A stretch of DNA of 64,000 nucleotides from Actinomycetes bacterium (GCA_025360225.1 JANYCN010000072.1:16583-80582); one strand, 5' to 3'; shown: positions 8,067 through 16,963, numbered from the stretch's first letter. Numbers and translations: made by a program. The notes: generated from the letters alone by a model not told the origin.

Positions 8067-9467
8067 ATGACGACGTATCGCAGTGAGACCGACTCGATGG
8101 GTGCGATCGATGTGGCGAGCGACCGCTACTGGGGGGCGCAGACGCAACGCTCGATCGGAAACTTCCCGATCGGTGTCGACCGTTTCCGGTTCACGCGGCC
8201 GATGATCCGCGCTCTCGGCGTGTTGAAGAAGGGTGCGGCGCTGGCGAACGGCGACCTCGACCAGCTGCCGGCGGAGCGCGTCGCGCTGATCGTCCAGGCC
8301 GCCGATGAGGTGATCGCGGGCACCCTCGACGAGCACTTCCCCCTGGTCGTGTTCCAGACCGGGTCGGGAACGCAGTCGAACATGAACGCGAACGAGGTGA
8401 TCTCGAACCGCGCGATCGAGATCGCTGGTGGCACGATCGGCTCGAAGGCTCCCGTGCACCCGAACGACGACGTGAACCGCGGCCAGTCGTCGAACGACAC
8501 GTTCCCGACGGCGATGTACATCGCGGCGGTCGAACAGCTCGAGGACGTGCTGATCCCGGCGGTGACCGAGCTGCGGGACACGCTGGATGGGAAGGCGAAG
8601 GCGTTCGCGTCGATCGTCAAGATCGGGCGCACGCACCTGCAGGACGCGACGCCGATCACGCTCGGTCAGGAGATCTCGGGCTGGGTTGAGCAGATCGACC
8701 AGGCGATCGCCGGCGTGCGCCGCAACGCTGACCCGCTGTGCGAGCTCGCGATCGGCGGCACGGCTGTCGGCACCGGGCTGAACGCGCACCCGGAGTTCGG
8801 CGACCGCGCTGCCGCCTACTTCGCGCAGGAGACCGGGAAGCCGTTTCGCGCCGCGACGAACAAGTTCGCCGCGCTCGCCGCGCACGACGCGCTCGTCACG
8901 GCGTCGGGCTCGGTGCGCACGCTCGCCGGCGCGTTGATGAAGATGGCGAACGACGTGCGCTGGCTTGCGTCCGGTCCCCGTTGTGGGATCGGTGAGATCG
9001 CGATCCCGGAGAACGAGCCGGGCAGCTCGATCATGCCGGGGAAGGTCAACCCGACCCAGTGCGAGGCGTTGACGATGGTGTGCGTGCAGGTCTTCGGCAA
9101 CGACGCTGCGGTCGCCTTTGGTGGCTCGCAGGGCAACTTCGAGCTGAACGTCTACAAGCCGGTGATGATCCACAACCTTCTCGAGTCGATAACGCTGCTC
9201 GCCGATTCTTGCAAGGCGTTCAACGATCACTGTGCCGCCGGCATCGAACCGGTGCACGCGCGCATCGAGGAGCACCTGAACGCGTCGCTGATGCTCGTCA
9301 CGGCGCTCAATCGTCACATCGGCTACGACAACGCCGCCGCGATCGCGAAGAACGCGCACAGGAAGGGCATCAGCCTGCGCGACTCCGCGCTCGCCTCCGG
9401 CCTCGTCACGGAGGAGCAGTACGCCGCCTGGGTCGTCCCCGTCGACATGACCCACCCGTCGGCGTGA
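8067..9467 (+). CDS. fumC: Fumarate hydratase class II
   Basis: A 466-residue cytosolic enzyme interconverting fumarate and malate in the TCA cycle. Motifs are [49 protein letters not shown] and the superfamily signature [16 protein letters not shown] with the catalytic Ser. This is the iron-free, oxygen-stable class. TAGCCT at 8055-8060 lies 6 nt before ATG, consistent with a leaderless mRNA. Length and N-terminus match the family. Confidence 0.97.
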   Translation: MTTYRSETDSMGAIDVASDRYWGAQTQRSIGNFPIGVDRFRFTRPMIRALGVLKKGAALANGDLDQLPAERVALIVQAADEVIAGTLDEHFPLVVFQTGSGTQSNMNANEVISNRAIEIAGGTIGSKAPVHPNDDVNRGQSSNDTFPTAMYIAAVEQLEDVLIPAVTELRDTLDGKAKAFASIVKIGRTHLQDATPITLGQEISGWVEQIDQAIAGVRRNADPLCELAIGGTAVGTGLNAHPEFGDRAAAYFAQETGKPFRAATNKFAALAAHDALVTASGSVRTLAGALMKMANDVRWLASGPRCGIGEIAIPENEPGSSIMPGKVNPTQCEALTMVCVQVFGNDAAVAFGGSQGNFELNVYKPVMIHNLLESITLLADSCKAFNDHCAAGIEPVHARIEEHLNASLMLVTALNRHIGYDNAAAIAKNAHRKGISLRDSALASGLVTEEQYAAWVVPVDMTHPSA

Positions 9468-9512
9468 CGGACGGCTGTCCCGCTTCAAACCATCTGGCAG
9501 GCCGGTTATGAA

Positions 9513-9661
9513 CTAGTGGTCTGATTGTCAAATGGCATGGTCATTGGGTGTCTGGAGCTTCGCAGCTCGCTGGCAGAGCCACCCGACGGGTGGCCGAGCC
9601 GACAAGCGCAGGACGATCCAGGCAGTCGGATGACCACGCCATCTCACAATCAGACCACTAG
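9513..9661. mobile_element. MITE-like element, copy 1 (short form)
   Basis: A 149-bp unit with near-perfect terminal inverted repeats of about 32 bp. The left end starts CTAGTGGTCTGATTGT and the right end is ACAATCAGACCACTAG; only three mismatches occur over the 32 bp. Each end carries TA (9514-9515, 9659-9660), as expected if TA is the duplicated target of an IS630/Tc1-type transposase. Inside is a palindrome, CCACCCGACGGGTGG. It encodes nothing and sits between fumC and the cyclase gene. Two relatives occur at 61869 and 63759. Confidence 0.82.
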
Positions 9662-9672
9662 GCTAAGGCTAA

Positions 9673-10368
9673 CTACGGCGCGAGGGCGAGAACGCGCGCC
9701 GGGACGCCTGAGCCGTCGTACAGCAGCGGCGCGCCGACGACGATCCACGCGCCGCGCGCCGGCACCCGCTCGACGCCGATGAGGCCCTCGAGGTGCCAGA
9801 TCCCGGCCGGCAGCGTGTAGTAGTGCACGGGGAACGCTGACTCGTTACCGGGATCGATGCCGAGGGTGTCGATGCCGAGGCCGACGACGCCGCGCTCGCC
9901 GACGAGGAGCTTCGCCGCGTCGAGGCCGATTCCCGGGAAGCTCGTGCCGTTCGCGACGCTGCCGACGTAGCGCTCGCCGTCGTTCACGAAGCGGTCCCAG
10001 CCGGTCGCAACGAGGACCGCGCTGCCGGTCGCGATCGTACCGTCGCGCTCCTCGAGCTCCTCGACGTCGGCCGCTGACAGGCGCCACGTCGGATCGTCGC
10101 CGACGCGGTCGCGAACGTCGAGCACCGCGACGGGGCGCACGAGGCGCTCAGCGGGGATCTCGTGCACCATCGCGCCGCCATCGGCGAAGTGGGCGGGAGC
10201 GTCGAGGTGCGTGCCGGAGTGCTCGAAGAACCGCACCGCTCGGGCGTAGTACCCGCTCTCGGCGTGCGTCGCCATCGTCGTCGCCTCGGGCGAGAACGTC
10301 CCGGGCCAGTGCACGGTCGAGGGGCCGAGGGGCTGGCTGAGGTCGATCACGCGGGCGTTCGCAAGCAT
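9673..10368 (-). CDS. Cyclase family protein (kynurenine formamidase-like)
   Basis: A 231-residue protein of the Cyclase superfamily of metal-dependent hydrolases. The metal-binding signature HSGTHLDAPAHF is intact, along with DLSQPLG near the start and GIDTLGIDPG further on. Members hydrolyse N-formylkynurenine or act on isatin and similar amides; no tryptophan-pathway gene is adjacent, so the substrate is open. Start ATG 10368 has AGGAGCC about 8 nt upstream. Confidence 0.88.
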   Translation of the reverse strand: MLANARVIDLSQPLGPSTVHWPGTFSPEATTMATHAESGYYARAVRFFEHSGTHLDAPAHFADGGAMVHEIPAERLVRPVAVLDVRDRVGDDPTWRLSAADVEELEERDGTIATGSAVLVATGWDRFVNDGERYVGSVANGTSFPGIGLDAAKLLVGERGVVGLGIDTLGIDPGNESAFPVHYYTLPAGIWHLEGLIGVERVPARGAWIVVGAPLLYDGSGVPARVLALAP

Positions 10369-10425
10369 CGGGAGGCTCCTGCTCGGGGTTTCCTTGGTGG
10401 CGAAAGGAGTGTAGGGTGGTGGGCG

Positions 10426-11703
10426 ATGCGTTCGCTCGCCGTTGTGCTCGTCACGCTCGGAACGCTCGGTGGCGCATCATCGGCCGGGGCGATCGTCGGC
10501 GGTGCGGGCGCCGGGCCGACCGACTCCTACCCGTTCATGGCAGCGCTCGTCGACCACCAGAGCGCGTCGGCGTATGACGGGTTCTTCTGCGGCGGCTCGC
10601 TCGTCGCGCCGATGCTCGTGCTGACGGCGGCGCACTGCGTGGCCGCTCGCACCGCCGCGCCGGGCTCGATCGACGTCGTCCTTGGCCGGACGAGCCTCGC
10701 CGCCAGCGTCGGTGAGCGGATCGCCGTGACCGACGTGATCGTCAACCCCTCGTTCGACGCCACCCTGCTTACCGGCGACGTCGCGGTGCTCCAGCTCGCC
10801 CGGCCCGCGGCAGAGGTGCCGATCGCGCTCGCCGGGTCGCCTCCCGCCGTGGGCGTCACGACGATGCTGCTCGGCTGGGGGAACCTCACGGGCCTTGGCG
10901 GCACCGCCTCCTACCCGACGACGCTGCAGCGCCTCGACGCGCCAGTGCTCGACGCTTCGGCCTGCGACCTCTACTCCCAGTTTCGCACCGCGTTCGAGCT
11001 CTGCGCAGGCGATCTGACGGCGCTCCACGGCGCGTGCGACGGGGACAGCGGCGGCCCGCTCGTCACCGGCGACGCCGCAGCCTCGTGGCAGCTCGTCGGC
11101 ACCGTCAGCTACGCGACCGCCCCGTGCGCCCAGGCCAACGCGCCACCGGTGTTCCAACGCGCCGACGTCGTCGTGCCGTTCCTCGACCTGCAGCGGCCAC
11201 CTGGGGTGCGCGCCCTCGTCGCTGACGACCTGCGCGATGGCCGGATCCGCCTGCACTGGTCGGCCCGGCCAGGCGCCCTACCGGCCGACCACGTCATCGT
11301 CGTCGTCGCAGGCAGAACGGCGATCACGCCGAGCGTGACGGCCACCAGCGTCGTGCTCACCGGGCTGCCGCACGACCGTCCCGTCGACGTCGCGCTGACG
11401 ATCGGCAACGCGACCTACGGCGAGGCCCAAGCAGGGGCGACGGTCGTCATCGTCGGCCGCCCACAGGTCGCATCACCACCGCGGGTGACGGTGCGCGCGG
11501 GCGTCGCCCGATGCACCCTCACCTGGCGAGGGATCCTGCCGATCCACAGGTCAACCCGCTGGCTGATCGACGGCCGCCGCGGGCCATCGACCGCGACGCT
11601 CCGCGTCGGCGGGCTGCGTGGACATCGCGTCGCCTGCGTCGTCACGGCAAGGAACGGCGATGGATCGCGCGCCGTCCAGTCCACCGCGACGCGGCTACGA
11701 TAG
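10426..11703 (+). CDS. Secreted trypsin-fold (S1) serine protease with C-terminal domains
   Basis: A 425-residue protein with signal peptide (MRSLAVVLVTLGTLGGASSAGA) directly followed by IVGGAGAG, the activation-type N-terminus of S1 proteases. The triad is His in LTAAHCVAA, Asp in GDVAVLQLA and Ser in CDGDSGGPLVTG. The residue at the base of the S1 pocket (chymotrypsin 189) reads Gly in LHGACDGDSG, so trypsin-like Arg/Lys specificity is unlikely. From about residue 255 follow two beta-rich, Fn3-like stretches. ATG 10426 is preceded by TAGGGT (10412-10417). Confidence 0.92.
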   Translation: MRSLAVVLVTLGTLGGASSAGAIVGGAGAGPTDSYPFMAALVDHQSASAYDGFFCGGSLVAPMLVLTAAHCVAARTAAPGSIDVVLGRTSLAASVGERIAVTDVIVNPSFDATLLTGDVAVLQLARPAAEVPIALAGSPPAVGVTTMLLGWGNLTGLGGTASYPTTLQRLDAPVLDASACDLYSQFRTAFELCAGDLTALHGACDGDSGGPLVTGDAAASWQLVGTVSYATAPCAQANAPPVFQRADVVVPFLDLQRPPGVRALVADDLRDGRIRLHWSARPGALPADHVIVVVAGRTAITPSVTATSVVLTGLPHDRPVDVALTIGNATYGEAQAGATVVIVGRPQVASPPRVTVRAGVARCTLTWRGILPIHRSTRWLIDGRRGPSTATLRVGGLRGHRVACVVTARNGDGSRAVQSTATRLR

Positions 11704-11748
11704 AGGATCACGACCCTCCGAGGCGAAGTGGTGAAGGGAGGACGACGT

Positions 11749-12558
11749 ATGGCACCACGCGCGATCTGGAGCGGCGCAATCTCGTTCGGGCTCGTGAACG
11801 TGCCCGTCAAGCTGTACTCGGCAACGAGGTCGCTCGACGTGCGCTTCAACCAGCTGCACGCCGCCGACGGCGCGCGGATCCGCCAGAAGCGTGTGTGCGC
11901 GCTCGACGGCGTCGAGGTCGCGGCCGAGGAGATCGTCAAGGGGTATGAGATCTCACCTGACCGCTACGTCACGATCAGCCAGGCCGAGCTTGACAGCGTG
12001 CAGGCGAAGGCGACCCGGCAGATCGAGATCGAGGAGTTCGTCGAGCTGGCCGAGATCGACCCGCTGCACTTTGAGAGCTCCTACTACCTCGTGCCGGAGA
12101 AGCTCGCGGTGAAGTCCTACGCCATCCTCCACCGCGCGATGAGCGACACCTCGCGCGTCGCGATCGGCCGTGTCGTGCTGCGCTCGAAGGAGTACCTCGC
12201 AGCGATCCGCCCGCTCGGCGAGACGCTGACGATGGCGACGATGCGGTTCGCCGATGAGATCGTCGGCCGCGATCAGCTGGCCGGCTTGCCGGACGCGGCG
12301 ACGGAGGTGTCCGAGCGCGAGCTCGTGATTGCCCGCCAGCTCGTCGAGTCGCTCAGCGCGCCGTTCACGCCCGAGCGCTACCGCGACACGTACCGCGAGG
12401 CGGTGCTTGCGATGATCGAGCGTAAGGCGGATGGCGAGGTCGTCGTCTCGGCGCCGGAGAACGCCGCGCCGGCGAAGGCCGTCGACCTGATGGCGGCGCT
12501 TGAGGCGTCGCTCGCCGCTGCGAAGGCGCGGAAGGCCCCAATCGCCGTCGAGGCCTGA
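11749..12558 (+). CDS. ku: Ku protein, non-homologous end joining
   Basis: A 269-residue homodimeric DNA-end-binding protein: MAPRAIWSGAISFGLVNVPVKLYSAT at the start, then IRQKRVCALDGVEV, KGYEISPDRYVTIS and the helical C-terminal arm. Ku loads onto double-strand ends and recruits LigD. ATG 11749 is preceded by GGGAGG with good spacing. The polymerase-like gene starts 2 nt after its stop, so both are co-transcribed. The C-terminal tail is short and Ala/Lys-rich. Confidence 0.97.
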   Translation: MAPRAIWSGAISFGLVNVPVKLYSATRSLDVRFNQLHAADGARIRQKRVCALDGVEVAAEEIVKGYEISPDRYVTISQAELDSVQAKATRQIEIEEFVELAEIDPLHFESSYYLVPEKLAVKSYAILHRAMSDTSRVAIGRVVLRSKEYLAAIRPLGETLTMATMRFADEIVGRDQLAGLPDAATEVSERELVIARQLVESLSAPFTPERYRDTYREAVLAMIERKADGEVVVSAPENAAPAKAVDLMAALEASLAAAKARKAPIAVEA

Positions 12559-12560
12559 CG

Positions 12561-13451
12561 CTGGCTGCGGCGGCGCGCACGCTGGTCACGGTCGACGGCC
12601 GCGAGCTCTCCCTGTCGAACCTCGACAAGGTGCTGTATCCCGAGAGCGGGTTCACGAAGGGCGCGGCCGTCGACTACGCGGCGCGCATCGCGCCGGTGCT
12701 GGTGCCGCACCTTGCGGGGCGAGCGCTGACGATGAAGCGCTACCCGAACGGCGTGACCGCGCAGCACTTCTACGAGAAGCGCTGCCCATCCCACGCCCCG
12801 CCCTGGGTGGCGCGCACCGAAGGCGACCTCCCCTACGTCGTCGCGAACGAGGTCGCGACGCTCGTGTGGCTCGCGAACCTGGCCTGTCTCGAGCTGCACC
12901 CGTCGTTGGCCCTCGCGGACGATCCCGAGACGCCGACGGTGCTGGCGTTCGACCTCGACCCCGGCCCGCCCGCCGACGTGATCGATTGTGCCCGTCTCGC
13001 GCTCGACCTGCGCGGCATGCTCGACGGGCTCGGGCTCGCCTGCCATGCGAAGACGTCCGGGTCGAAGGGGATGCAGGTGTACGTGGCGCTGAACACGCCG
13101 ACGACGTTCGCGGCGACACGCTCGTTCGCGAAAGCGGTCGCGGAGACGCTCGAACAGGTGTTTCCGGAACGCGTCGTCTCGTCGATGGCGAAGGAGCGCC
13201 GTGTCGGTCGGGTGTTCGTCGACTGGGCCCAGAACGCTGCAAGCAAGACGACGATCGCCGCCTACTCGTTGCGGGCGATGGCGCGTCCGACCGTATCAAC
13301 GCCAATCTCCTGGGACGAGGCCGCGCTAGCCGTCGCGGCGCGTGATCCGACGCTGCTTGCCTTCGACTCGGCCTCCGTGCTCGACCGGATCGAACGCCAC
13401 GGCGACCTCTTCGCCGACGTCCTGACGCAGCGCCAGTCGCTTCCAGGCTGA
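12561..13451 (+). CDS. LigD-type primase-polymerase (PolDom/AEP), stand-alone
   Basis: About 296 residues of archaeo-eukaryotic primase fold, acting with Ku in end joining. The domain starts TVDGRELSLSNLDKVLYP; catalytic acids are in FDLDPGPPAD and VFVDWAQN. The nucleotide-binding motif reads SGSKGMQVYV, with Gln where LigD polymerases usually have His. No ATG, GTG or TTG lies upstream of the conserved N-terminus in this frame; the first is GTG 12630, inside the domain. CTG 12561, seven nt after GAGG and 2 nt after the Ku stop, is my choice of start. No ligase or nuclease domain is fused. Confidence 0.85.
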   Translation: MAAAARTLVTVDGRELSLSNLDKVLYPESGFTKGAAVDYAARIAPVLVPHLAGRALTMKRYPNGVTAQHFYEKRCPSHAPPWVARTEGDLPYVVANEVATLVWLANLACLELHPSLALADDPETPTVLAFDLDPGPPADVIDCARLALDLRGMLDGLGLACHAKTSGSKGMQVYVALNTPTTFAATRSFAKAVAETLEQVFPERVVSSMAKERRVGRVFVDWAQNAASKTTIAAYSLRAMARPTVSTPISWDEAALAVAARDPTLLAFDSASVLDRIERHGDLFADVLTQRQSLPG

Positions 13452-13504
13452 GCGGGTCGCCTGGCCGCTGGCGCCGAGCGGAGAGGTGGAGTAGGCTCCG
13501 CGGC

Positions 13505-14134
13505 ATGGAGCGTGCGACCCGCAGCCGCGATGACTGGACGCTGATCCGCATGGAGACGCCCGACCGGCCTGGTGGTCTCGCGGTGCTGACGCGCCTCCTT
13601 GCTGCCTGCGGCGTCGACATCCTCTCGATCGAGGTGCTCAGCCACCGCGATGGGCTCGCCACCGCTGACGTGCTCGTGCACGGCGGTGATCTCGATCGCG
13701 CGCTGCGGGCTCTCGACGCCGACGTCCGGCTGCTCGGTCGCCGCTCGCACGGCGTGCTGCCCGACCCCGGGCTGGCGATGGCCGAGGCCTCGGCGCTGGT
13801 GGTCGATGAGCGAACGGCCGACGCCCTCCTCGACGCAGCGCTGCGGCTCGTCGATGCAGGCATCGGCGCGGTCTACCAGGTCGACGAGAACGGCGAGCTT
13901 CAGAGCGTCGCGGAAACCTCGTCCGGGCTGCGCCTGCTCGCCGAGGAGGCAGCCAGTTCGGGCGCGCCCGTCCTGCGCGAGGAGTCCGCCGGCTCGGCCG
14001 TCGCGATCCCCGTCGCCGAGGACGGCGCCACGCTGATCGTCGCGCTCGCGCGGACGCTCACCTTCCCCTTCCAGGACGCCGAGATCGACCGCGTCGACGC
14101 GCTCACATCGCTTGCAATGCGGCTCCTGCCGTAG
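13505..14134 (+). CDS. ACT-domain protein
   Basis: A 209-residue protein. Residues about 11-80 form an ACT domain (WTLIRMETPDRPGGLAVLTRLLAACGVDILSIEV), a small-molecule-binding regulatory module often sensing amino acids. Residues about 95-205 resemble a degenerate GAF-type sensor domain (LDAALRLVDAGIGAVYQVDENGE); that part is tentative. No catalytic domain is present. TAGGCT (13492-13497) precedes ATG by 7 nt, indicating a leaderless transcript of its own. Confidence 0.8.
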   Translation: MERATRSRDDWTLIRMETPDRPGGLAVLTRLLAACGVDILSIEVLSHRDGLATADVLVHGGDLDRALRALDADVRLLGRRSHGVLPDPGLAMAEASALVVDERTADALLDAALRLVDAGIGAVYQVDENGELQSVAETSSGLRLLAEEAASSGAPVLREESAGSAVAIPVAEDGATLIVALARTLTFPFQDAEIDRVDALTSLAMRLLP

Positions 14135-14154
14135 TTCGCTGGTACGATCGTGCG

Positions 14155-15114
14155 GTGGAGAAGGCCTCCGAAACGCTGCGCACGACGGACCGTGTCGCGG
14201 CCGTCCCTCCGAAGGTCGACGTGGCGTGCCCGCTCTGCGGCGCCGATCGGTACGTCGTCCGCTTCCCCGACCGTTTCGAGGGCCGGCCGCTCGACCCTGA
14301 CGTGCACTACACGTCAACCTCAAACGCTTACGGCCAGCACGGACGCATCGTCAAGTGCCGCTCGTGCTCGCTCGTGTACATGAACCCGCGCCCGCACCAG
14401 CAGTCGGTGCAGGACAACTACGCGGCGGTCGAGGACACGCGTTACGTCGAGGAGGAGCAGGGCCGCGTCGAGACGTTCACCGAGAGCCTCGAGCACCTCT
14501 CGCGTTTCGTGCCGAGCGGCCGCCTGCTCGACGTTGGCTGCCACATCGGCACCTTTCTCGAGGTTGCCGAGTCGGCGTTCGGCTACGAGGTCTCGGGCGT
14601 CGAGCCTTCCCGTTGGGCTGCGGCGATCGCCCGCGAGCGGATCAACGGTTCGGTGCACTGCGGACCGATCGAGGACGCGCCGATCGTCGAAGGCGGCTAC
14701 GACGTCGTCACGCTCTGGGACGTGATCGAGCACCTGCCCGACCCCGCGATCGACATCCGCGCGATCTTCGGCGCGCTCCGCCCGGGCGGCATCTTCGCCG
14801 TCTCGACGATGGACGTCGAGTCCTGGTTCGCACGCATCATGGGACGGCGCTGGCCGTGGTACATGCAGATGCACCTCGTCTACTTCTCGCGCGCGACGCT
14901 CAGCGAGATGCTGCGCCGCGAAGGCTTCGTGATCGACGACGTGGTCCTCCACACCCGGCGCGTGCGGGTGTCCTACCTGATCTCCCGCCTCGACGCCTAC
15001 GCGCCGTTCATCTCGAAGCCGCTCGCGGCCCTCGCGCGTCGCCTGAAGGTTGCTGACCGCACGATCGGCGTGAAGCTCGGTGACATCTTCACCGTGATCG
15101 CCCGGAAGCCCTGA
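14155..15114 (+). CDS. Class I SAM-dependent methyltransferase with N-terminal zinc ribbon
   Basis: A 319-residue protein. Two CxxC pairs, CPLCGADRY and VKCRSCSLVYMNPRP, form a zinc-ribbon before a Rossmann methyltransferase domain: LLDVGCHIGTFLEVAE (SAM motif I), then DVVTLWDVIEHLPDP and LRPGGIFAVST. This layout is typical of Methyltransf_23 enzymes of sugar or cell-surface modification. GTG 14155 follows TACGAT (14143-14148) by 6 nt, so the mRNA is probably leaderless. The acceptor is unknown. Confidence 0.88.
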   Translation: MEKASETLRTTDRVAAVPPKVDVACPLCGADRYVVRFPDRFEGRPLDPDVHYTSTSNAYGQHGRIVKCRSCSLVYMNPRPHQQSVQDNYAAVEDTRYVEEEQGRVETFTESLEHLSRFVPSGRLLDVGCHIGTFLEVAESAFGYEVSGVEPSRWAAAIARERINGSVHCGPIEDAPIVEGGYDVVTLWDVIEHLPDPAIDIRAIFGALRPGGIFAVSTMDVESWFARIMGRRWPWYMQMHLVYFSRATLSEMLRREGFVIDDVVLHTRRVRVSYLISRLDAYAPFISKPLAALARRLKVADRTIGVKLGDIFTVIARKP

Positions 15115-15134
15115 CGGACGCCCCACGGCCGGCG

Positions 15135-15377
15135 TCAACGGCTCCAGGAGCAGGTCGCAACGAGGTCGCGCGTCGCGCAGGTGACGCAGGACGGGGCATC
15201 GTCGGCGGTGAGCACGACGAGGTCGTAGCGCACCCGCTGGCCACACGATCGGCACTCGACGAGCTCCAGCTCGCCCGCCGCCACCAGGAGGCTGAATCGC
15301 CCTCGGGGTCGGGCGAAGCGATCGCCTCGGGTGCGACGGATCGTCTCCGCCAGCCTTCCACCGGTTCCTTCAGACAT
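15135..15377 (-). CDS. Small zinc-ribbon-like hypothetical protein
   Basis: An 80-residue protein with two CxxC pairs (VECRSCGQRV and SCVTCATRD) about 20 residues apart, enough to hold one zinc ion. The N-terminal 30 residues are Arg-rich (TIRRTRGDRFARPRGR) and could contact nucleic acid. It converges on the methyltransferase gene; a 6-bp hairpin (GACGCC/GGCGTC, 15117-15136) lies between them. I do not recognise a family. Confidence 0.65.
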   Translation of the reverse strand: MSEGTGGRLAETIRRTRGDRFARPRGRFSLLVAAGELELVECRSCGQRVRYDLVVLTADDAPSCVTCATRDLVATCSWSR

Positions 15378-15395
15378 CGCGGCTCTCCGATCGTA

Positions 15396-15415
15396 CGGGC
15401 GCCGTGCTGCGCCCG
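15396..15415 (-). terminator. Candidate hairpin downstream of xylB
   Basis: CGGGCGC (15396-15402) pairs with GCGCCCG (15409-15415) around a 6-nt loop. It is about 70 nt past the xylB stop and upstream of the small zinc-ribbon gene. No U-tract is present, so its role as terminator is tentative. Confidence 0.35.
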
Positions 15416-15487
15416 GGTGTACCAGGATCAGATCGCGATCGGCCGGCGAGCTTGTGCGAGTACGCCGCGAGGTGACGGAAGGAATCG

Positions 15488-16942
15488 TCAGGTTGGGTCG
15501 AGCAGGAGGCGTGCGTGCTCGTGGACGTCGGCAATGCGCGCGAGCACCCGATCGTCGCGCTGCCCGGCCGGAAGCACCAGCTCGCGCTCGCCGCTCCAGC
15601 GCCGCGCGATCGCCACGGGATCCTCGCCCGTGAGCAGCGCCGCGGCCTGCGCGGCCGCGCCGTAGGCGACCAGTTCCTGCTCCGCGGCGAGCACCACAGC
15701 TCGACCGGTGAGGCGGGCGACGACCGCCCGCCAGGCGGCTCCACGCGCGCCGCCCCCGACCAGGACGACCGGGGCGTCGTCGTCGAGAGGGGACGCGCGC
15801 CGACCGATCTCGTCGAGCGCCGTCACGAGCGAGGCGACGGCGCCCTCGTAGGCTGCCATCAGGATCGCCCCGGGCGTCGTCGAGTGGCGCAGCCCGGTGA
15901 TCAGCCCGGCTGCCAGCGGGTGGTCGGGGGTCCGTTCACCGTCGAGGTAGGGGAGCACGACGACGCCCTCCGATGGCTCGACGACCTCGATCCCGATCCC
16001 GAGCAGGCTGGCAAGACGATCGATCGCGAGCGTCGCGTTGAGCGTGCACGCGAGCGGCAGGTAGCCGCCCGAGGCATCGGCGAACCCGGCGACGACGCCC
16101 GACGGGTCGGCCGTGGGCGATGTGCTCCTGGCGAACACCGTGCCGGAGGTTCCGAGCGAGATCACCGGCGCGCCCGGGGCGATCCCCAGCCCGAGCGCCG
16201 CCGCCGCGTTGTCGCCCGCTCCGACACCGACCGGGATCCCGGACCGCAGCCCGGTCGCCCCCGCCGCCACGACGCCGACGACGCCTGCCTGCTCGCGCTC
16301 GGAGAGCACCCGGGGGAGCGCCGAGCGGTCAAGCTCCACGAGCGGGTGTCCGAGGACCTGGTCGACGTAGCGACCGGTCACGGCCGACCACCACGCCGTG
16401 CCCGATGCATCGCTGCGATCGGTCACGGCCTCGCCGCACAGCCGCTCCGTCAGGTGGTCGTGCGGGAGCCTGACTCCGGCGATCGCCGCGGCGACGCGCG
16501 GCTCGCAGCGACGGAGCCAGGCGAGCTTCGCCGCCGTGAAGCTCGCGACCGGCACGACTCCGACCGCGTCGGCCCACCAGTCGACACCGAAGGCCTCGCG
16601 CAGCGCGAGCGCATCGGGAGCGGCCCGAGTGTCGTTCCAGAGGATGGCTGGCCGGAGCGGTGCGCCACCTGCATCCTGGACCACGAGCCCGTGCTGCTGC
16701 CCGGCGATCGAGATCGCCGCGATCGACGATCCCCGGCCGGTGCGACCGACGGCGGTCGCAAAGGCCTGCCACCACAGGGCCGGATCGGTCTCGCGGGCGC
16801 CATCGCTCCCGGTCACGAGATGCCGAGCGTCGCCCCGGGAGACGACCACCCCGCTCGCGACGTCGACGACCACGACCTTCGTGGACTGGGTCGACGAGTC
16901 GACGCCGGCGACGAGCGCTGATGGGTGCGACGAGCGGATCAT
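15488..16942 (-). CDS. xylB: Xylulokinase (FGGY family)
   Basis: A 484-residue sugar kinase that phosphorylates D-xylulose to xylulose 5-phosphate. It has the N-terminal phosphate loop AGVDSSTQSTKVVVVD, ISIAGQQHGLVVQD, ILWNDTRA, and the second-domain motifs SLGTSGTVFA and VLVGGGARGAAWR. It is divergent to xylA. Two starts are possible, ATG 16942 and ATG 16957; both lie in the proposed operator, so translation is probably nearly leaderless. The identity as xylulokinase rests on sequence and on the adjacent xylA. Confidence 0.93.
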   Translation of the reverse strand: MIRSSHPSALVAGVDSSTQSTKVVVVDVASGVVVSRGDARHLVTGSDGARETDPALWWQAFATAVGRTGRGSSIAAISIAGQQHGLVVQDAGGAPLRPAILWNDTRAAPDALALREAFGVDWWADAVGVVPVASFTAAKLAWLRRCEPRVAAAIAGVRLPHDHLTERLCGEAVTDRSDASGTAWWSAVTGRYVDQVLGHPLVELDRSALPRVLSEREQAGVVGVVAAGATGLRSGIPVGVGAGDNAAAALGLGIAPGAPVISLGTSGTVFARSTSPTADPSGVVAGFADASGGYLPLACTLNATLAIDRLASLLGIGIEVVEPSEGVVVLPYLDGERTPDHPLAAGLITGLRHSTTPGAILMAAYEGAVASLVTALDEIGRRASPLDDDAPVVLVGGGARGAAWRAVVARLTGRAVVLAAEQELVAYGAAAQAAALLTGEDPVAIARRWSGERELVLPAGQRDDRVLARIADVHEHARLLLDPT

Positions 16943-16963
16943 TTGTCTAACAGGCATACTAAT
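16941..16963. promoter_or_regulatory. Putative ROK/XylR operator between xylB and xylA
   Basis: ATTTGTC, ten intervening bases and ACTAAT form a partial inverted repeat. The same half-sites and the same spacing occur at 19393-19415 before the binding-protein gene, there as ATTTGTC-N10-ACAAAT. The location between the divergent xylB and xylA starts makes it a good candidate site for the ROK regulator encoded at 18176. Confidence 0.6.

Noticed and set aside
7494..9488. 664-codon minus-strand frame covering fumC
   Set aside because: Only the AlgH portion (start 8039) is real; the rest is a shadow of fumC.
9513..9661. Reading the repeat as a plain transcription terminator or a CRISPR unit
   Set aside because: Three dispersed, length-variable copies with conserved inverted ends fit a mobile element; there are no regularly spaced direct repeats and no cas genes.
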